Source of the DNA: Ovis canadensis | Taxonomy: Eukaryota > Chordata > Mammalia > Artiodactyla > Bovidae | Assembly (NCBI RefSeq): GCF_042477335.2 | Contig: NC_091245.1 | Location: 230,577,501 to 230,641,500, forward strand | Direction of reading: 5' to 3' | DNA: 64,000 nucleotides | Shown: one piece after another, positions 40,781 to 51,194 of the stretch | Position numbering within the stretch: position 1 is the first letter of the stretch | How the letters are laid out: every line of letters begins with the position of its first letter | Notes under the pieces: model-generated | Seen by the model: only the letters and a program-made list of their open reading frames with translations | Database searches by the model: none | Told to the model about the DNA's origin: nothing | Translations under genes and position numbers: made by a program

Positions 40781-41175
40781 GAATCCATTACACACACACA
40801 CTGCCTTCTGAGCGCTTTGTTTTATTTTATTTTGATTTGATTATCTTCACCTTTGTTTTCTCATTTAAACCCATGTGGTGTAGATCTTAGTTTACATGGC
40901 ATGAAAGTGGAAAATCAATGTAAAGACTCTTAGTGTGTTTAACACTGAACTCTCCAAATAGCATTGGCCGTATGTTTCTAAGACATTAAGAATCACTGAA
41001 AATATTCTGTGGTATTTCATGTAGCCCTAAGCAAGAACTGAAGTCAGATTTTGGAATAATTATAATTTTGACCCATACCCAGAATATGAAATATATATAT
41101 ATACACACATATTAATATATATGTATACATATACATAGGGCTTCCCTGCATAGAACAAAATATGTCAGTCCCCAA
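40781..41175. other. AT-rich stretch with a TA-type tract
   Basis: CA dinucleotides at 40791-40802 and a TA/TATG tract at 41089-41136. A 16-base Bov-tA head scrap (AGGGCTTCCCTGCATAG) follows at about 41137-41153. Nothing else recognised. Confidence 0.5.
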
Positions 41176-42577
41176 ATCAAGGAAGAACCAAAGAGCCTCT
41201 TGATGAAAGTGAAAGAGGAGAGTGAAAAAGTTGGCTTAAAACTCAACATTCAGAAAACAAAGATCATGGCATCTCATCCCATCAGTTCAGTTCAGTCGCT
41301 CACTCGTGTCCGACTCTGTGACCCCATGAATCACAGCATGCCAGGCCTCCCTGTCCATCACCAACTCCCAGAGTTTACTCAGACTCACGTCCATTGAGTC
41401 AGTGATGCCATCCAGCCATCTCATTCTCTGTCATCCCCTTGTGCTCCTGTCCCCAATCCCTCCCAGCATCAGAGTCTTTTCCAATGAGTCAACTCTTTGC
41501 ATGAGGTGGCCGAAGTACTGGAGTTTCAGCTTTAGCGTCATTCCTTCTAAAGAAATCCCAGGGCTGATCTCCTTCAGAATGGATTGGTTGGATCTCCTTG
41601 CAGTCCAAGGGACTCTCAAGAGTCTTCTCCAACACCACAGTTCAAAAGCATCAATTCTTTGGTGCTCAGCCTTCTTTACAGTCCAACTCTCACATCCATA
41701 CATGACTACTGGAAAAACCATAGCCTTGACTAGACGGACCTTAGTCGGCAAAGTAATGTCTCTGCTTTTGAATATGCTGTCTAGGTTGATCATAACTTTT
41801 CTTCCAAGGAGTAAGCATCTTTTAATTTCATGGCTGCAGTCACCATCTGCAGTGATTTTGGAGCCCCCCAAAATAAAGTCTGACACTGTTTCCACTGTTT
41901 CCTCATCTATTCCCCATCTGGTCCCATCACTTCATGGCAAACAGGTGGAAAAACAATGGAAACAGTGAGAGACTTTATTTTCTTGAGCTCCAAAATCACT
42001 GCAGATGGTGACTGCAGCCATGAAATTAAAAGATGCTTGCTCCTTGGAAGAAAAGCTATGACCAACCTAGACAGCATATTAAAAAGCAGAGACATTACTT
42101 TGCCAACAAAAGTCTGTCTAGTCAAAGCTTTGGTTTTTCCAGTAGTCATGTATGGATGTGAGAGTTGAACTATAAAGAAAGCTGAACGCCAAAGAATTGA
42201 TGCTTTTGAACTGTGGTGTTGGAGAAGACTCTTGAGAGTCCCTTGAACAGCAAGGAGATCCAACCAGTCCATCCTAAAATAAATCAGTCCTGAATATTCA
42301 TTGGAAGGACTGATGCTGAAACTGAAACTTCAATACTTTGGCTACCTGATGATAAGAACTGGCTCATTGGAAAAGACCCGGATGCTGGGAAAGATTGAGG
42401 GTGGGAGGAGAAGGGGATGACAGAGGACGAGATGGTTGGATGGCATCACTGACTCAATGGACATGAGTTTGAGTAAGTTCCAGGAGTTGGTGATGAACAG
42501 GGAGGCCTGGCATGCAACAGTCCATGGGGTTGCAAAGAGTCGGACATGACTGAGTGACTGAACTGAACTGAAGCAGT
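41176..42577 (+). mobile_element. BovB LINE (outer), split by antisense BovB
   Basis: Left part 41176-41283 starts at GAGCCTCTTGATGAAAGTGA, just after the RT catalytic motif. The right part 41929-42577 continues with ACTTCATGGCAAACAGGTGG and [20 protein letters not shown] and ends GAACTGAACTGAAG. The frame 41956-42168 stops at CES where the usual Trp codon is TGA. The two parts join in register. Confidence 0.93.
41284..41914 (-). mobile_element. BovB LINE 3' fragment (inner, antisense)
   Basis: 631 bp in minus orientation, from TTCAG units at 41284 to the TTTCCACTGTTTCCTCATC block. The minus frame 41431-41895 encodes [20 protein letters not shown] to the C-terminal [20 protein letters not shown] region. 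TSD CATCTCATCCCATC (41270-41283) and CATCTGGTCCCATC (41915-41928), 12 of 14 identical. Confidence 0.93.
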
Positions 42578-43320
42578 AACTTCTTTCAGTCCTACAGTCT
42601 TCTCTCAGAATTCTAGCTGTGCACAGTCCTGTATGGGGTTGTCTTTTGTCCTAAGGTCTTCATCTTTGGACTTTCCAGATTGGGGAAGGGTTCAGTTCTC
42701 AGCTTTCAAGTGACAAAAGGAGGTTTTACTACTCTATCTGTAGTTAAGACTTTTTTTTTTTTTCACTTCTGTTTTCTTTTCCTAACTGGCTCATTTAGCA
42801 CATGAAGTTGCTTCTGAAGAATCAAGACAATCTGTATGCTGAGTGATGTTCAGTCACCTCCTGAGTAGCAGGTCTGGCTGGCACAGTGATGTTGAGTCCA
42901 GGCTCCCTTCCAAAGGCATTGTTATTTATAGGAGAGTGTCCACTGAAGCCAAGGATCAATGCTGCTGGAACACTAAGAAGCCAAATAGAAGTAAACTGCT
43001 CATCTTAAAACCCAAGCTCCAGACTTCCAGTAGGGAACAGTAAGCAAGTCAGCAATCATCTCCCTAGAAAATAATGATAAAATGAGAACAGCACCCATTT
43101 CAGGGCTCTGGAAATTGACTAAAGGCAAACAACAAGCTGGAAAGTGTTTTGTTTTGTTTCTTCTTCATAAAGAACTTCTATATCTTATTAAGAATAATGG
43201 AGTTCTTTGGCATTCTTGCCTGGGACTGCTCCCAGCCAGTCCTGTGCCAGCTCAGTGAGAAGGTTCTAGCAGGACTGGACATACTGAAATAGCCTGCAGC
43301 TTCAGTCCTGGTGCTCATTA
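42578..43320. other. No recognised feature
   Basis: A T-run of 13 at 42752-42764. A weak MIR resemblance near 43060-43110 (ATGATAAAATGAGAACAGCA). Nothing else nameable. Confidence 0.4.
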
Positions 43321-43321
43321 G

Positions 43322-43515
43322 CTCAGTCATGTTCAACTCTGTGAGAACCCATGGACTCTAGCCCACCTGGTCCCTCTGTCCATGGGATTTTGCTGGCAAG
43401 AATACTGGAGCAGGTTGCCATGCCTTCCTCCAGGGGATCTTCCTGATCCAGGGATGGAATCTGCATCTCCTGCATTGGGAGGCGGATTCTTTACCACTGA
43501 GCCACCTGGGAAGCC
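43322..43515 (-). mobile_element. Bov-tA SINE
   Basis: GCTCAGTCATGTTCAACTCT, GGGATTTTGCTGGCAAGAAT and CCACTGAGCCACCTGGGAAG. Only CATTA is shared by the flanks. Confidence 0.92.
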
Positions 43516-43849
43516 ATTAATGCTGGAGGGCATGCAACTGAGTTTCGGTAGAAAACCCAGCCCTGGTTGTGTTAAAGGAATGATCCTGGTGGCAAGTGAA
43601 CAAGGAAAGCCAGCACTTTGTTGACCTGAAGCTGCAGTCCAGGAAAAAGCAATATTATGGGTGACAATCCAGGCATTGAATAGGGAGATCCTAGAAATGA
43701 GACACTACAGAGCAGCTTGAACAATTACCCCAGATCCCCCAGCTGTCTTCTGAGCATGTGCAGGGCAGGGTGGTGGGGGATCAGAGGTGATACAAGCTAT
43801 TCACCCATCCCCAGCTAACTGATGTCATGAACTTGCAGAGATGTGGATG
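43516..43849. other. No recognised feature
   Basis: Nothing nameable in about 330 bases. Confidence 0.4.
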
Positions 43850-44020
43850 GGCATGAGAAAATCTTACTGGGTTGATAGAAATGTTCTAAAACTGGATTGT
43901 GGTGCTGTTTGCTCAACTCTATAAATTTATCCCAAATCACTCATTTTATACTCAAAACAGATTTTAAGGTATGTGAATTACATATACATCAATAAATCTG
44001 TTAAAAACATTCAAGTTCTA
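43850..44020 (+). mobile_element. Old L1 (L1M) 3' end
   Basis: GGTTGATAGAAATGTTCTAA, AACTGGATTGTGGTGCTGTT, TCAACTCTATAAATTTATCC and ATCAATAAATCTGTTAAAAA run in the order of an old L1 3' terminus with tail. Confidence 0.75.
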
Positions 44021-44449
44021 ATAAATACCTCTAAAAAATGTTTTATTTTCTTTTGGTATATTATAACACTTCAAAATTAACTTCTGTCAGACAATAATCA
44101 ACTATTTTTGGCAATAGGTATTGGTCATCTACAATGAATTCTTCAGCACTCTGTTCTGCTAAAGAGCTGAGAAGACTTTAAATACCTAAGATCATCAATA
44201 CACAAGGCTCACTTGAAAACCATATATTAAAAAAGATGTAAGCTCATAATGTGTCAACATTTATTAAGCTTGAAGTTTGCTACAGAGGCTAATAGTCATG
44301 CTATTTAAATTGGACTACCCTCAAGGAACATACACTGTAACAATTGTAACTTAACATATAATACTATGTTAAAGGTAAATGTTATATTAGTATTACTGGG
44401 GTGGGGCTGGGGAAAAAAGATGCAACCAATAATACTTGATAAATTATAA
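44021..44449. other. No recognised feature
   Basis: AT-rich DNA; nothing nameable. Confidence 0.4.
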
Positions 44450-44580
44450 AAGACCTATTGCACTCACTACTGAATTTAATCCTTATAACAAAGGATTTGA
44501 CAAAGGGCCAGAAAACTTGTTCAAGATTATATACCTCATGCCCAAGCTGAGATTTGAATCCATGTGGTTGATTCTCAAAC
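44450..44580 (-). repeat. MIR SINE fragment
   Basis: AATTTAATCCTTATAACAAA, GAAAACTTGTTCAAGATTAT and GCTGAGATTTGAATCCATGT follow MIR in reverse complement. Confidence 0.55.
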
Positions 44581-44639
44581 AAATGTTGGCAGGTATCTGG
44601 GTAATTGGTACTCATACACCATTAAGAAGGGCATGAACT

Positions 44640-44925
44640 GGTAAATTTTCCAAGGAAGATAACTTGGTCATACCTATCAAATGACAACTGCATGTGGTTT
44701 TTGTCTGGAATTTCATTTCTAGGATGTTTGTATTATAGTAGAAAAGGGCATCCATAAGAAATTAGTTAAATTAGACCCAATTTATAAAATGGAATCCTAT
44801 TTAGTCATTAAGAAAGAGATGTATCTGAATACAGAATATGAGGAGCATTATCTGCAAGATACATTATTAAGCTAAAAAAAAATAGCTGTTCCCCACACTT
44901 TTTGTATGCGTGTATTGTTTAAAAG
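44640..44925 (+). mobile_element. Old L1 (L1M) 3' region
   Basis: TATAAAATGGAATCCTATTT with AGTCATTAAGAAAGAGATGT, and CTGCAAGATACATTATTAAG followed by an A-run, resemble the 'ggaatactatgcagc' 3' region of old L1. Confidence 0.6.
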
Positions 44926-45109
44926 GGACTGTCTGCCTAAAGAGATGGGGGAATTTTGAATACTGTCATGAAGCCAATTACACAATTTTAAACTGAGGTC
45001 TGTGGTTAATTTTTAACTGGTGCCTGTGGTTTCCATATTTGCAAGCAGCAAAGTAGTGAGTTGTCGACTAGGATATGGGACTGCCTTGTAATAGTGACGG
45101 GTTTTATGG
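44926..45109. other. No recognised feature
   Basis: Short unassigned stretch. Confidence 0.35.
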
Positions 45110-45640
45110 TATTAGTGTTGTTGAATTCAAGTTAGTGTGCCCAACACATAGTGAAATGTCAGCGTTTGGAGCAGAGAAAAAAGTCTGTTGAAGAACTGAG
45201 CAAGGAAGAATAGGTGGTTCGTGCTCAAAAGATCCAAACTCCGGCCTGGGTTTTAGGGAAGAAGTTTTTATGGGCAAAATGTGGGGGGAGGGCTGCAGAA
45301 TGTATAACCCTCCTCTGATTGGTTAGTGGTGAGGTACACTAACAAGGTGGTGTTCCAGGAATCTCAGTCATCAGCCTGCTGGTTCCTACTTGTCTGGGAG
45401 TCCATGTGCTTGTGTTCAGCCTGAAGTTACCATCCTTCACCAGGGTGGGGCCTTAGTTCCTGAAGAAGACCTCAGAAATATGTATCAGATTGCTCTCCCC
45501 TCATCCTCCACCCTAGCCCACGAGCAGCTGGGACCTTGGCCCATCACTGCACTGGTGTTGCTTTCTGCATCCCCTCGCTTCCCTAATGAGTAACTGAATC
45601 TGCCCTTTGGAAATCAGGGAAGGTCTAAGAGGCCGAAGCC
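45110..45640 (-). mobile_element. Probable solo LTR
   Basis: GTGAAATGTCAGCGTTTGGA, GGGTTTTAGGGAAGAAGTTT, CTCCTCTGATTGGTTAGTGG and CAGCCTGCTGGTTCCTACTT resemble a ruminant/cetartiodactyl ERV LTR in reverse orientation. Ends and TSD could not be fixed, and no retroviral coding frames are next to it. Confidence 0.45.
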
Positions 45641-46162
45641 TTTATCCTAAAAACAGGAAAAGGGACATGGAAAGGTCTTTGTGCTCAGGGTTTTATTAGT
45701 TAGAAGGAATTCTTCCTAACTTTTCTTCTTAAATTCTGGAAGCACTTTTTTCTGATTTGGCCCACCTACATCTTCACAGTTAGAAAGAAACTTAGAAATA
45801 TAGTAGCTCAGTATTTAATAACAGCAGGATTTCAGTCTCCTAATGAGTCTTATCATCAATTTTGTGGGTCACAATTAATATTATTTCAATCATTAAAAAT
45901 ATAAAAATTAAGTGATATGTAAAAAACAAAGTATCAGACTACATCGTATATAAAAGGCTGCATTTCATACTTGGAAACTTTGCATTTTACAATATGTTTT
46001 GTGTGTACATATGTGTATTTGTGTGTAGCATGTGAGTTCATGTGTGTGTGTGTGTGTGTGTGGCTTGCATATGCATATGTTTTCTGTGTGTACATTTTTG
46101 TGTGTGCTATGTGCTTATGCATATATGTGTCTATGTGATGGTTTAAGTGTATTATTTACTGT
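45641..46162. other. AT-rich, then TG-rich simple sequence
   Basis: From about 46000 to 46150 the plus strand is rich in TGTG, TATG and CATATG units, with a pure (TG)10 at 46041-46060. The opposed Cys/His/Thr-rich frames here are low-complexity artefacts. Confidence 0.7.
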
Positions 46163-46440
46163 TGTTGCTGCTGCTAAGTCGCTTCAGCGGTTGCTGCTAA
46201 GTCACTTCAGTTGTGTCCGACTCTGTGCAACCCCATAGATGGCAGCCCATCAGGCTCCCCCATCCCTTGGATTCTCCAGGCAAGAACACTGGAGTGGGTT
46301 GCCATTTCCTTCTCCAATGCATGAAGGTGAAAATTGAAAGTGAAGTCGCTCAGTCGTGTCCAGCTCTTAGCGACCCCATGAACTGCAGCCTACCAGGCTC
46401 CTCCATCCATGAGATTTACCAGACAAGAGTACTGGAGTGT
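46163..46440 (-). mobile_element. BOV-A2 SINE (dimer)
   Basis: Two related BovA units in minus orientation: the first from GTTGCTGCTGCTAAGTCGCT to CTTCTCCAATGCATGAAGG, the second from GAAAGTGAAGTCGCTCAGTC to AGACAAGAGTACTGGAGTG. A partial GCTGCTAAGTC duplication lies at its 3' side. The dimer arrangement is specific to BOV-A2 and supports a pecoran source. Confidence 0.95.
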
Positions 46441-46494
46441 TGTTCCTGGGCTAAAAGCTTTAAATCTATTGTCCTGGTGCAAAATACCTTATTT

Positions 46495-46610
46495 TGTGGG
46501 TAAAGAAAAGGAAGCTCATACAGGCTGTGTGACTTGCCCAAGATGAGTAACAGGGCTAGGATTCCTGCTCCTGTGTCTAGACTTACAGGTTTCCTCCTTG
46601 CTACATCTTA
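46495..46610 (-). repeat. MIR SINE fragment
   Basis: GTGACTTGCCCAAGATGAGT and AGGGCTAGGATTCCTGCTCC follow the MIR centre in reverse complement. Confidence 0.65.
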
Positions 46611-46619
46611 TTTCATAGA

Positions 46620-47375
46620 TGCCTCTGTGGCCAGAGCCACTGAAGGACTTTGCAGAGGGGAAAGGTAATTGCATTTGCTTTTCTGAAAGAGCATAAGGAA
46701 TGATGTGCTGGATGGATTGGAGGGACCATTGTGGAGGCTAGAACTCTCGGGAAGGTTTTATATCAGCCCTGACGAGAACTTGGGACTCATTCCACTAAGG
46801 CATTTGCTCTAGGCCTGCAGAGGAGGAAAAAGGTGTGAAATGGATTTAGAAGGCAGCCATGACAGGGCTGGGCTTCCCTGGTGGCTCAGGTGGTGAAGAA
46901 GAAACTGCCTGCAATGTGGGAGACTTAGGCTCAATCCCTAGGTCAGGAAGACCCTCTGGAGAAGGGACTGACTGGCTACCCACTCCAGTATTATTGCCTG
47001 GAGAATTCTATGGACAGAGGAGCCTGGTAGGCTACAGTCTATGGGATCAGCAAAGAGTCAGACACAACTGTGAGACAGATCACTAACATGACAGAATCTG
47101 GTGATGAATTTGAATTTGAAGTGGTTTAAGAGAAAGAGTCAAGAAGTTCCAAGTTTAAGGCTGGAGTACCTGGATAAATGGCAGGGTTGTCTGCTAAACA
47201 AGAGAAAATAGGAGCGGGAGCAGTTTCAGGGGCAAAGATAATGAGGATGGGCTTGAGATATCTTGGGAAGCTTTGAATACAGACTTCCAGAGGGGTGAGA
47301 AATCCAACTTGGGACATGGGAGCGAGCTCAAGAACGGAGTGCCTTACCTGGGTGTCATGTGAAATGATAACTGTG
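46620..47375 (-). repeat. L2 LINE, long fragment split by Bov-tA
   Basis: Reverse complement of an internal L2 stretch: CCACTGAAGGACTTTGCAGA, GATGGATTGGAGGGACCATT before the SINE; ACAGAATCTGGTGATGAATT, GCAAAGATAATGAGGATGGG and TGGGACATGGGAGCGAGCTC after it. Confidence 0.6.
46868..47086 (+). mobile_element. Bov-tA SINE with 8-bp TSD
   Basis: GGCTGGGCTTCCCTGGTGGC start, an extra AAGAAGAAAC in the head, a GACTGACTGGCTACCC variant in the body, end GACACAACTGTGAGACAGAT. TSD CATGACAG at 46858-46865 and 47087-47094. Confidence 0.92.
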
Positions 47376-48190
47376 AAATGATCTCTTTTTTGGGATTTGC
47401 CGGTCCCTACCCCTGAGTGTGGTTTCCAGGGTTTCTTATTGGAAAGCCATGAGCAGAAACTTCTCACGGCACATCACCTCAATCAAACGCCACAGAAATG
47501 CAAAATGAAACCACTGGGGACACACCCAGAAACCAAACCATCAAACTCCTCTCAGAAGCTCTTCCTTTATTTACTTCTTTGGTTTCCATTTGTACCAGAA
47601 TAATAAAACAACTCTTTTTTTTTCTTTTACTTGGAACCTCTTTATTCAGCCACCGGGGACTTCCCTTTTGTGGGGGCAGCACCCATCCCAAGGACTTACC
47701 CCAGAGACCTCAAAACAGAAGCAATTGCATTTCCACTCCAGCTGCTCTTTCTCTGTCTAAGGAATCTTCCTCACCAACAATCCTGCTAACCATTTATGGG
47801 AAATTTGGCCTTGGGGCTCCATTTACAGATATTAAATTCACAGTGAAACTGTAGAAGACTCTCATTCATTAGAAATTCCATTCATGCTCTCCAAGCTAAA
47901 AAACAGAAACCACATTTTGGGTTGTAGAAGTAGCCACTTTAAATGACCCAATTAACCAATTGTTTCTGTTATGAGATATATATTTTTTTGTGAATTCCAA
48001 GGGAATTCATGAAATAGCAGGAGAAATATTTTCTTATTTCACTTTTTATATAGATGCTAAGGCTTTGTTGGGAACTTACAGGGGTACAGGGCAGGGACAT
48101 TTCTCAGTGGCAACTATCAAACTGGGGCAATTTTAAAGAAAAGTAGATGCAGGTTTTACCTGAATTGAAGGTATCCAGAGATTTTCCACT
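47376..48190. other. SINE-free stretch, no gene recognised
   Basis: About 800 bases without a nameable repeat. The frames at 47498-47854 (plus) and 47479-47691 (minus) lack known domains. The part 47690-47960 is AT-balanced and unbroken by young repeats, so it is a reasonable place to test for conservation. Confidence 0.4.
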
Positions 48191-48194
48191 GGCC

Positions 48195-48288
48195 ACAAAT
48201 ATAACATCTGTCACTGACTGGATTCATGAACTTGACAAACTGCTTCACCTTCCCAGGCTTAAATTTTCTTCTTTAAGAAAAGGCAAAA
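48195..48288 (+). repeat. MIR SINE fragment
   Basis: CATCTGTCACTGACTGGATT, GAACTTGACAAACTGCTTCA and CCTTCCCAGGCTTAAATTTTC follow the MIR centre in sense order. It ends where the RPSA retrocopy begins. Confidence 0.5.
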
Positions 48289-48289
48289 T

Positions 48290-49400
48290 GTTCTTTCCAC
48301 ACTAGCCAGAGAGGGGTCCATATGGCGGCATGTTCTGGGCTCCTGCTTGTAACTTAAAGGGAGAATTTCACAATATCTGGAGTCCTTGATGTCCTGCAAA
48401 TGAAGGAGGGGGATGTCCTCAAATCCTTCACAGAGGAACCCACTAAGGAGCACTAACCCTGACTTCCAAATGGAACAGCATGTCTACAAAAGGAAAAGTA
48501 ATGGCCCATTACCTGGCGTGCTGCAGTCCATGGGGTTGCAAAGAGTTGACATGACTGAGTGATTGAACTGAACTGAACTAAACTGAACTACCTAATTAAT
48601 CTGAAGTGGACCTGGGAAAAACTCATGCCATTGTTGATGCTGAAAACCCAGCTGATGCCAGTGTCTTCTGCTCCAGGAATGCTGGCCATTCAGCCAAGCT
48701 GTGCTAAAGTTTGCTGCTGCCATGGGCACGACTCCCACTGTGGGGCACTTCATCCGCTCCTGTAAGCATCACTGACTTGCAGAGTAGAAAGCTTCTGCCC
48801 TACCTTCTGTGGCTACAGATCCTAGGGGTGACCACCAGTCTCACAGAGGAGTCTTATGGTAACCCACTTACTGTTGCTCCAAGTCACCCAGACTCCCCAG
48901 TGCTGTGTGGGCACTGCCGCCTCTGCAGCAAGAGGGGAGCTCCCGGGGTCTGATGTGGCCATGCTGGCCCAGGGGTTCTGTGCCTGCGCGGCTCCATCTC
49001 AGGTGCCCACTCATGGGAGGTCAAGCGCTGTCTCTGCTTCTACAGGGATCATGAAGAGACTAAAAACGAAAAGTAGGCAGCTGTGAAAAGGCTGAGACTC
49101 AGGAGGAATTTCAGGGTGAATGAATCGCTCCAGGTCCTGAGTTTATTTCTACTCAACCCCAAGTTGCAGACGGGTCTGCAGGGACAGGGTCTGCAGGCAG
49201 AGGTGGCCTCGGTGCCTTCCCGCAGCTCCTCCTGGAGGACCACGGCACTCTGCCCGCCTCTGAAGGCTGGTCTACAGCTGCCGCGGCTCAGGCCACTGAC
49301 CTGGGAGGAACAGCCACAGTGGTCTTACATGGCTCCTTCACATACTCTTAAACAGAAAATGAAAATAAGGCTGATGGAAAATAAACAGTTTATTTAAAAA
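48290..49400 (+). pseudogene. RPSA pseudogene: RPSA (40S ribosomal protein SA) processed pseudogene
   Basis: An intronless copy of the RPSA mRNA. The 5' UTR is visible at 48290-48372 (AGAGAGGGGTCCATATGGCG, AACTTAAAGGGAGAATTTCA). The start codon has become ATA (48373-48375), followed by SGVLDVLQMKEGDVLK-like codons, and MEQHVYKRKSNG near 48470-48505. After the BovB insert come TWEKL, AENPADASVFCSRNAG (about 48630-48680), FAAAMGTTPTVG, LTEESYGNPLT, DSPVL, HPWEV (about 49013-49028) and FYRDHEE. The end keeps GCTCAGGCCACTGACC and TGGTCTTAC, where the TAA stop is now TAC, then the 3' UTR with GATGGAAAATAAACAG. Many frameshifts and deletions (for example after FIRSC) rule out function as a ribosomal protein / laminin-receptor precursor. 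Confidence 0.95.
48515..48588 (+). mobile_element. BovB 3' terminus inside the RPSA pseudogene
   Basis: GGCGTGCTGCAGTCCATGGG to TGAACTGAACTAAACTGAAC: 74 bases of the extreme BovB 3' end. It is flanked by a short TACCT duplication (48510-48514, 48589-48593) and splits the retrocopy codons between KRKSNG and NLKWTWEKL. Confidence 0.9.
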
Positions 49401-49559
49401 TAGAAGAGAAGGAATCAGCTGGTTACTGAATTTTCTTCTAGATCTAAAAAGGCTTTGATTTTATGAATGGTTCTACAGTAATTCCCCTTTAAAGGACAAT
49501 AGTGTCAGACATTTTGGAAACATAAGTACAATTTCTTTGACTTGCAATTACACTCAGCT
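49401..49559. other. No recognised feature
   Basis: Short AT-rich stretch after the pseudogene tail. Confidence 0.35.
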
Positions 49560-49700
49560 AATTAGTCAAATTTGCATGGAGAGCCTGTTATGTGCCCGGT
49601 ACTCTGCCTGGTGCAGGGGAAACTTAGGATGAAGGTCCCAGTACCCTCTGCCCTTGCAGGTTACAGGGGAGGCAAGACAGCAGTATTTGAGGATCAGCGA
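49560..49700 (-). repeat. L2 3' end fragment
   Basis: GAGAGCCTGTTATGTGCCCG, GTACTCTGCCTGGTGCAGGG and CTGCCCTTGCAGGTTACAGG follow the L2 end in reverse complement. Confidence 0.6.
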
Positions 49701-49769
49701 TAGCCTGAGCTTACCATTTCTGACTGCCATGTCCATGCCATGTCATGCTCAGTGTGAAACAGATTCAAA

Positions 49770-49890
49770 TTCTGATAATTTATTGTCTGTCTCCTCCACT
49801 AGTGTGGAAGGCAGGAATTTTGTCTTTTTTGGATGCTGTTGGCCCAAGAATTGGAAGAATGTCCACATATTGTTGATGATTGACATACAA
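49770..49890 (+). repeat. L2 3' end fragment, opposite strand
   Basis: TTATTGTCTGTCTCCTCCAC, GGAAGGCAGGAATTTTGTCT and GTTGATGATTGACATAC follow L2 in sense order, facing the copy at 49560-49700. Confidence 0.5.
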
Positions 49891-49966
49891 GGTATAAGGA
49901 TGGGGCACAAATTTGAAGGATATATTTAAAAGTGGTAGAAGAATGAGCTAATACAGTGGTCTTCAA

Positions 49967-50184
49967 GGACTTCACCGGTGGTTCAGCAGTAAAGAATCTC
50001 CCTGCAATGCAGGAGCCGAAGGAGACGTGGGTTCTGTCCCTGGATAAGGAAGATCCCCTGGAGGAGGAGGTGGCAACCCACTCCAGCATTCTTGTCTGGA
50101 GAGTCCCATGGACAGAGGAGCCTGGTGAGCCACAGTCCATAAGGTCGCACAGTTGGACACAACTGAAGTGACTCAGCATGCACT
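49967..50184 (+). mobile_element. Bov-tA SINE inside the hAT terminal repeat
   Basis: GGACTTCACCGGTGGTTCAG, GGAAGATCCCCTGGAGGAGG and GACACAACTGAAGTGACTCA. TSD GTGGTCTTCAA (49956-49966 and 50185-50195) duplicates most of the transposon's left inverted repeat. Confidence 0.95.
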
Positions 50185-50296
50185 GTGGTCTTCAAACTGC
50201 AGTATGCTTATGCCAAAAGGCTTTACAAAGACTTTCCAAGAGATGGCTGGGCACGGATAGCTTTAGGGAACCAATTTCTAGATCCTCAACTTCCCT

Positions 50297-50659
50297 ATGA
50301 GTCATTTCTCAAATTTGATCTGCCTGAGGGGCACCGAGAAAGTTGTCCTGCTGGTTTCTTTTCCATCTTCCTTTTTCCAATCTTTCTCCTCTTACTTAAC
50401 AAATGAATGGCATTTCTCACCAGTCTCACTGAGACACATTCCCCCATGTGGTAAAAAATCACCTGTGAAGAAACCTGGGTGGTATAGGAACAAGTATGAA
50501 ACAGTATATAGGTCTAATCACTGGCTAGCAAATTGTTGCAAGCCAAGGGGTTTCCAGCACTTTGCTGTCAACGATATTCAAGAACTAATGGAGTTGTCAT
50601 CTGAAAGATCTCTAAAAGTAATTTTTGATGATAGACCACGGCAAGTTTTTGGCATATAA
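50297..50659 (+). pseudogene. hAT transposase C-terminal remnant
   Basis: 121 codons, open to a TAA at 50657-50659. The end, DIQELMELSSERSLKVIFDD, resembles the 'LIDLSSDxSLKxxF' block near the dimerisation domain of Charlie/ZBED-type hAT transposases. The upstream part (HFSNLICLRGTEKVV) is frameshifted. The DDE core and the BED zinc finger are not seen. It is read through no host splice sites, so it is treated as transposon debris and not as a domesticated gene. Confidence 0.5.
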
Positions 50660-51194
50660 TTCAAAGGGAGCTCAAAGAATTGATTGACAGAGACATACAA
50701 GACTCCTTCCACTCCTACTCACTTATTTATGAATAGGCGTTTTTCAAGATATACATCCTTAAATACAAATAATGGGAATAGAAATGATGGAGAACTCTGT
50801 CTCATTCTATCAATAAGTAATGTTTATTGGTAGATACATGAATTAATTGGAAAAGACCCTCTCAATAAAATGGCCATTTCCAGTACAATTTCTCTTTTTA
50901 GTCTATAATTGTTCATCAAAGTTTATAATATAATTTTGTTGCTTTAATTAACTGATTAATAATAATAATTGTAATAGTAACAAATATAGAAGAATTTTGT
51001 TACTTAAAACTTTGTGGTCACAGGAAACTTAAAAATTTAAATTGATATTTATGTGTGAAGAAGTATGATAGGGTGATAAATAAAACATTTTAAAGTGTTT
51101 AAATGTCAATAAAACATTAAAAAAAAACCTAAAAATATGTTAGTACTAAATTTTAAGAGGAATTAAAATGGAATATAAGTTCGAGAATGAATAA
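50660..51194. other. AT-rich interior of the hAT element
   Basis: Low-complexity AT-rich DNA (TAATAATAATAATTGTAATA near 50955-50980) with no frame of note. Confidence 0.5.

Noticed and set aside
45934-46238. His/Thr/Cys-rich opposed frames as proteins
   Set aside because: They are translations of TG/CA-rich simple sequence.
48711-49397. New coding genes from the frames 48711-48953, 48856-49086 and 49083-49397
   Set aside because: All three are shifted frames of the RPSA processed pseudogene.
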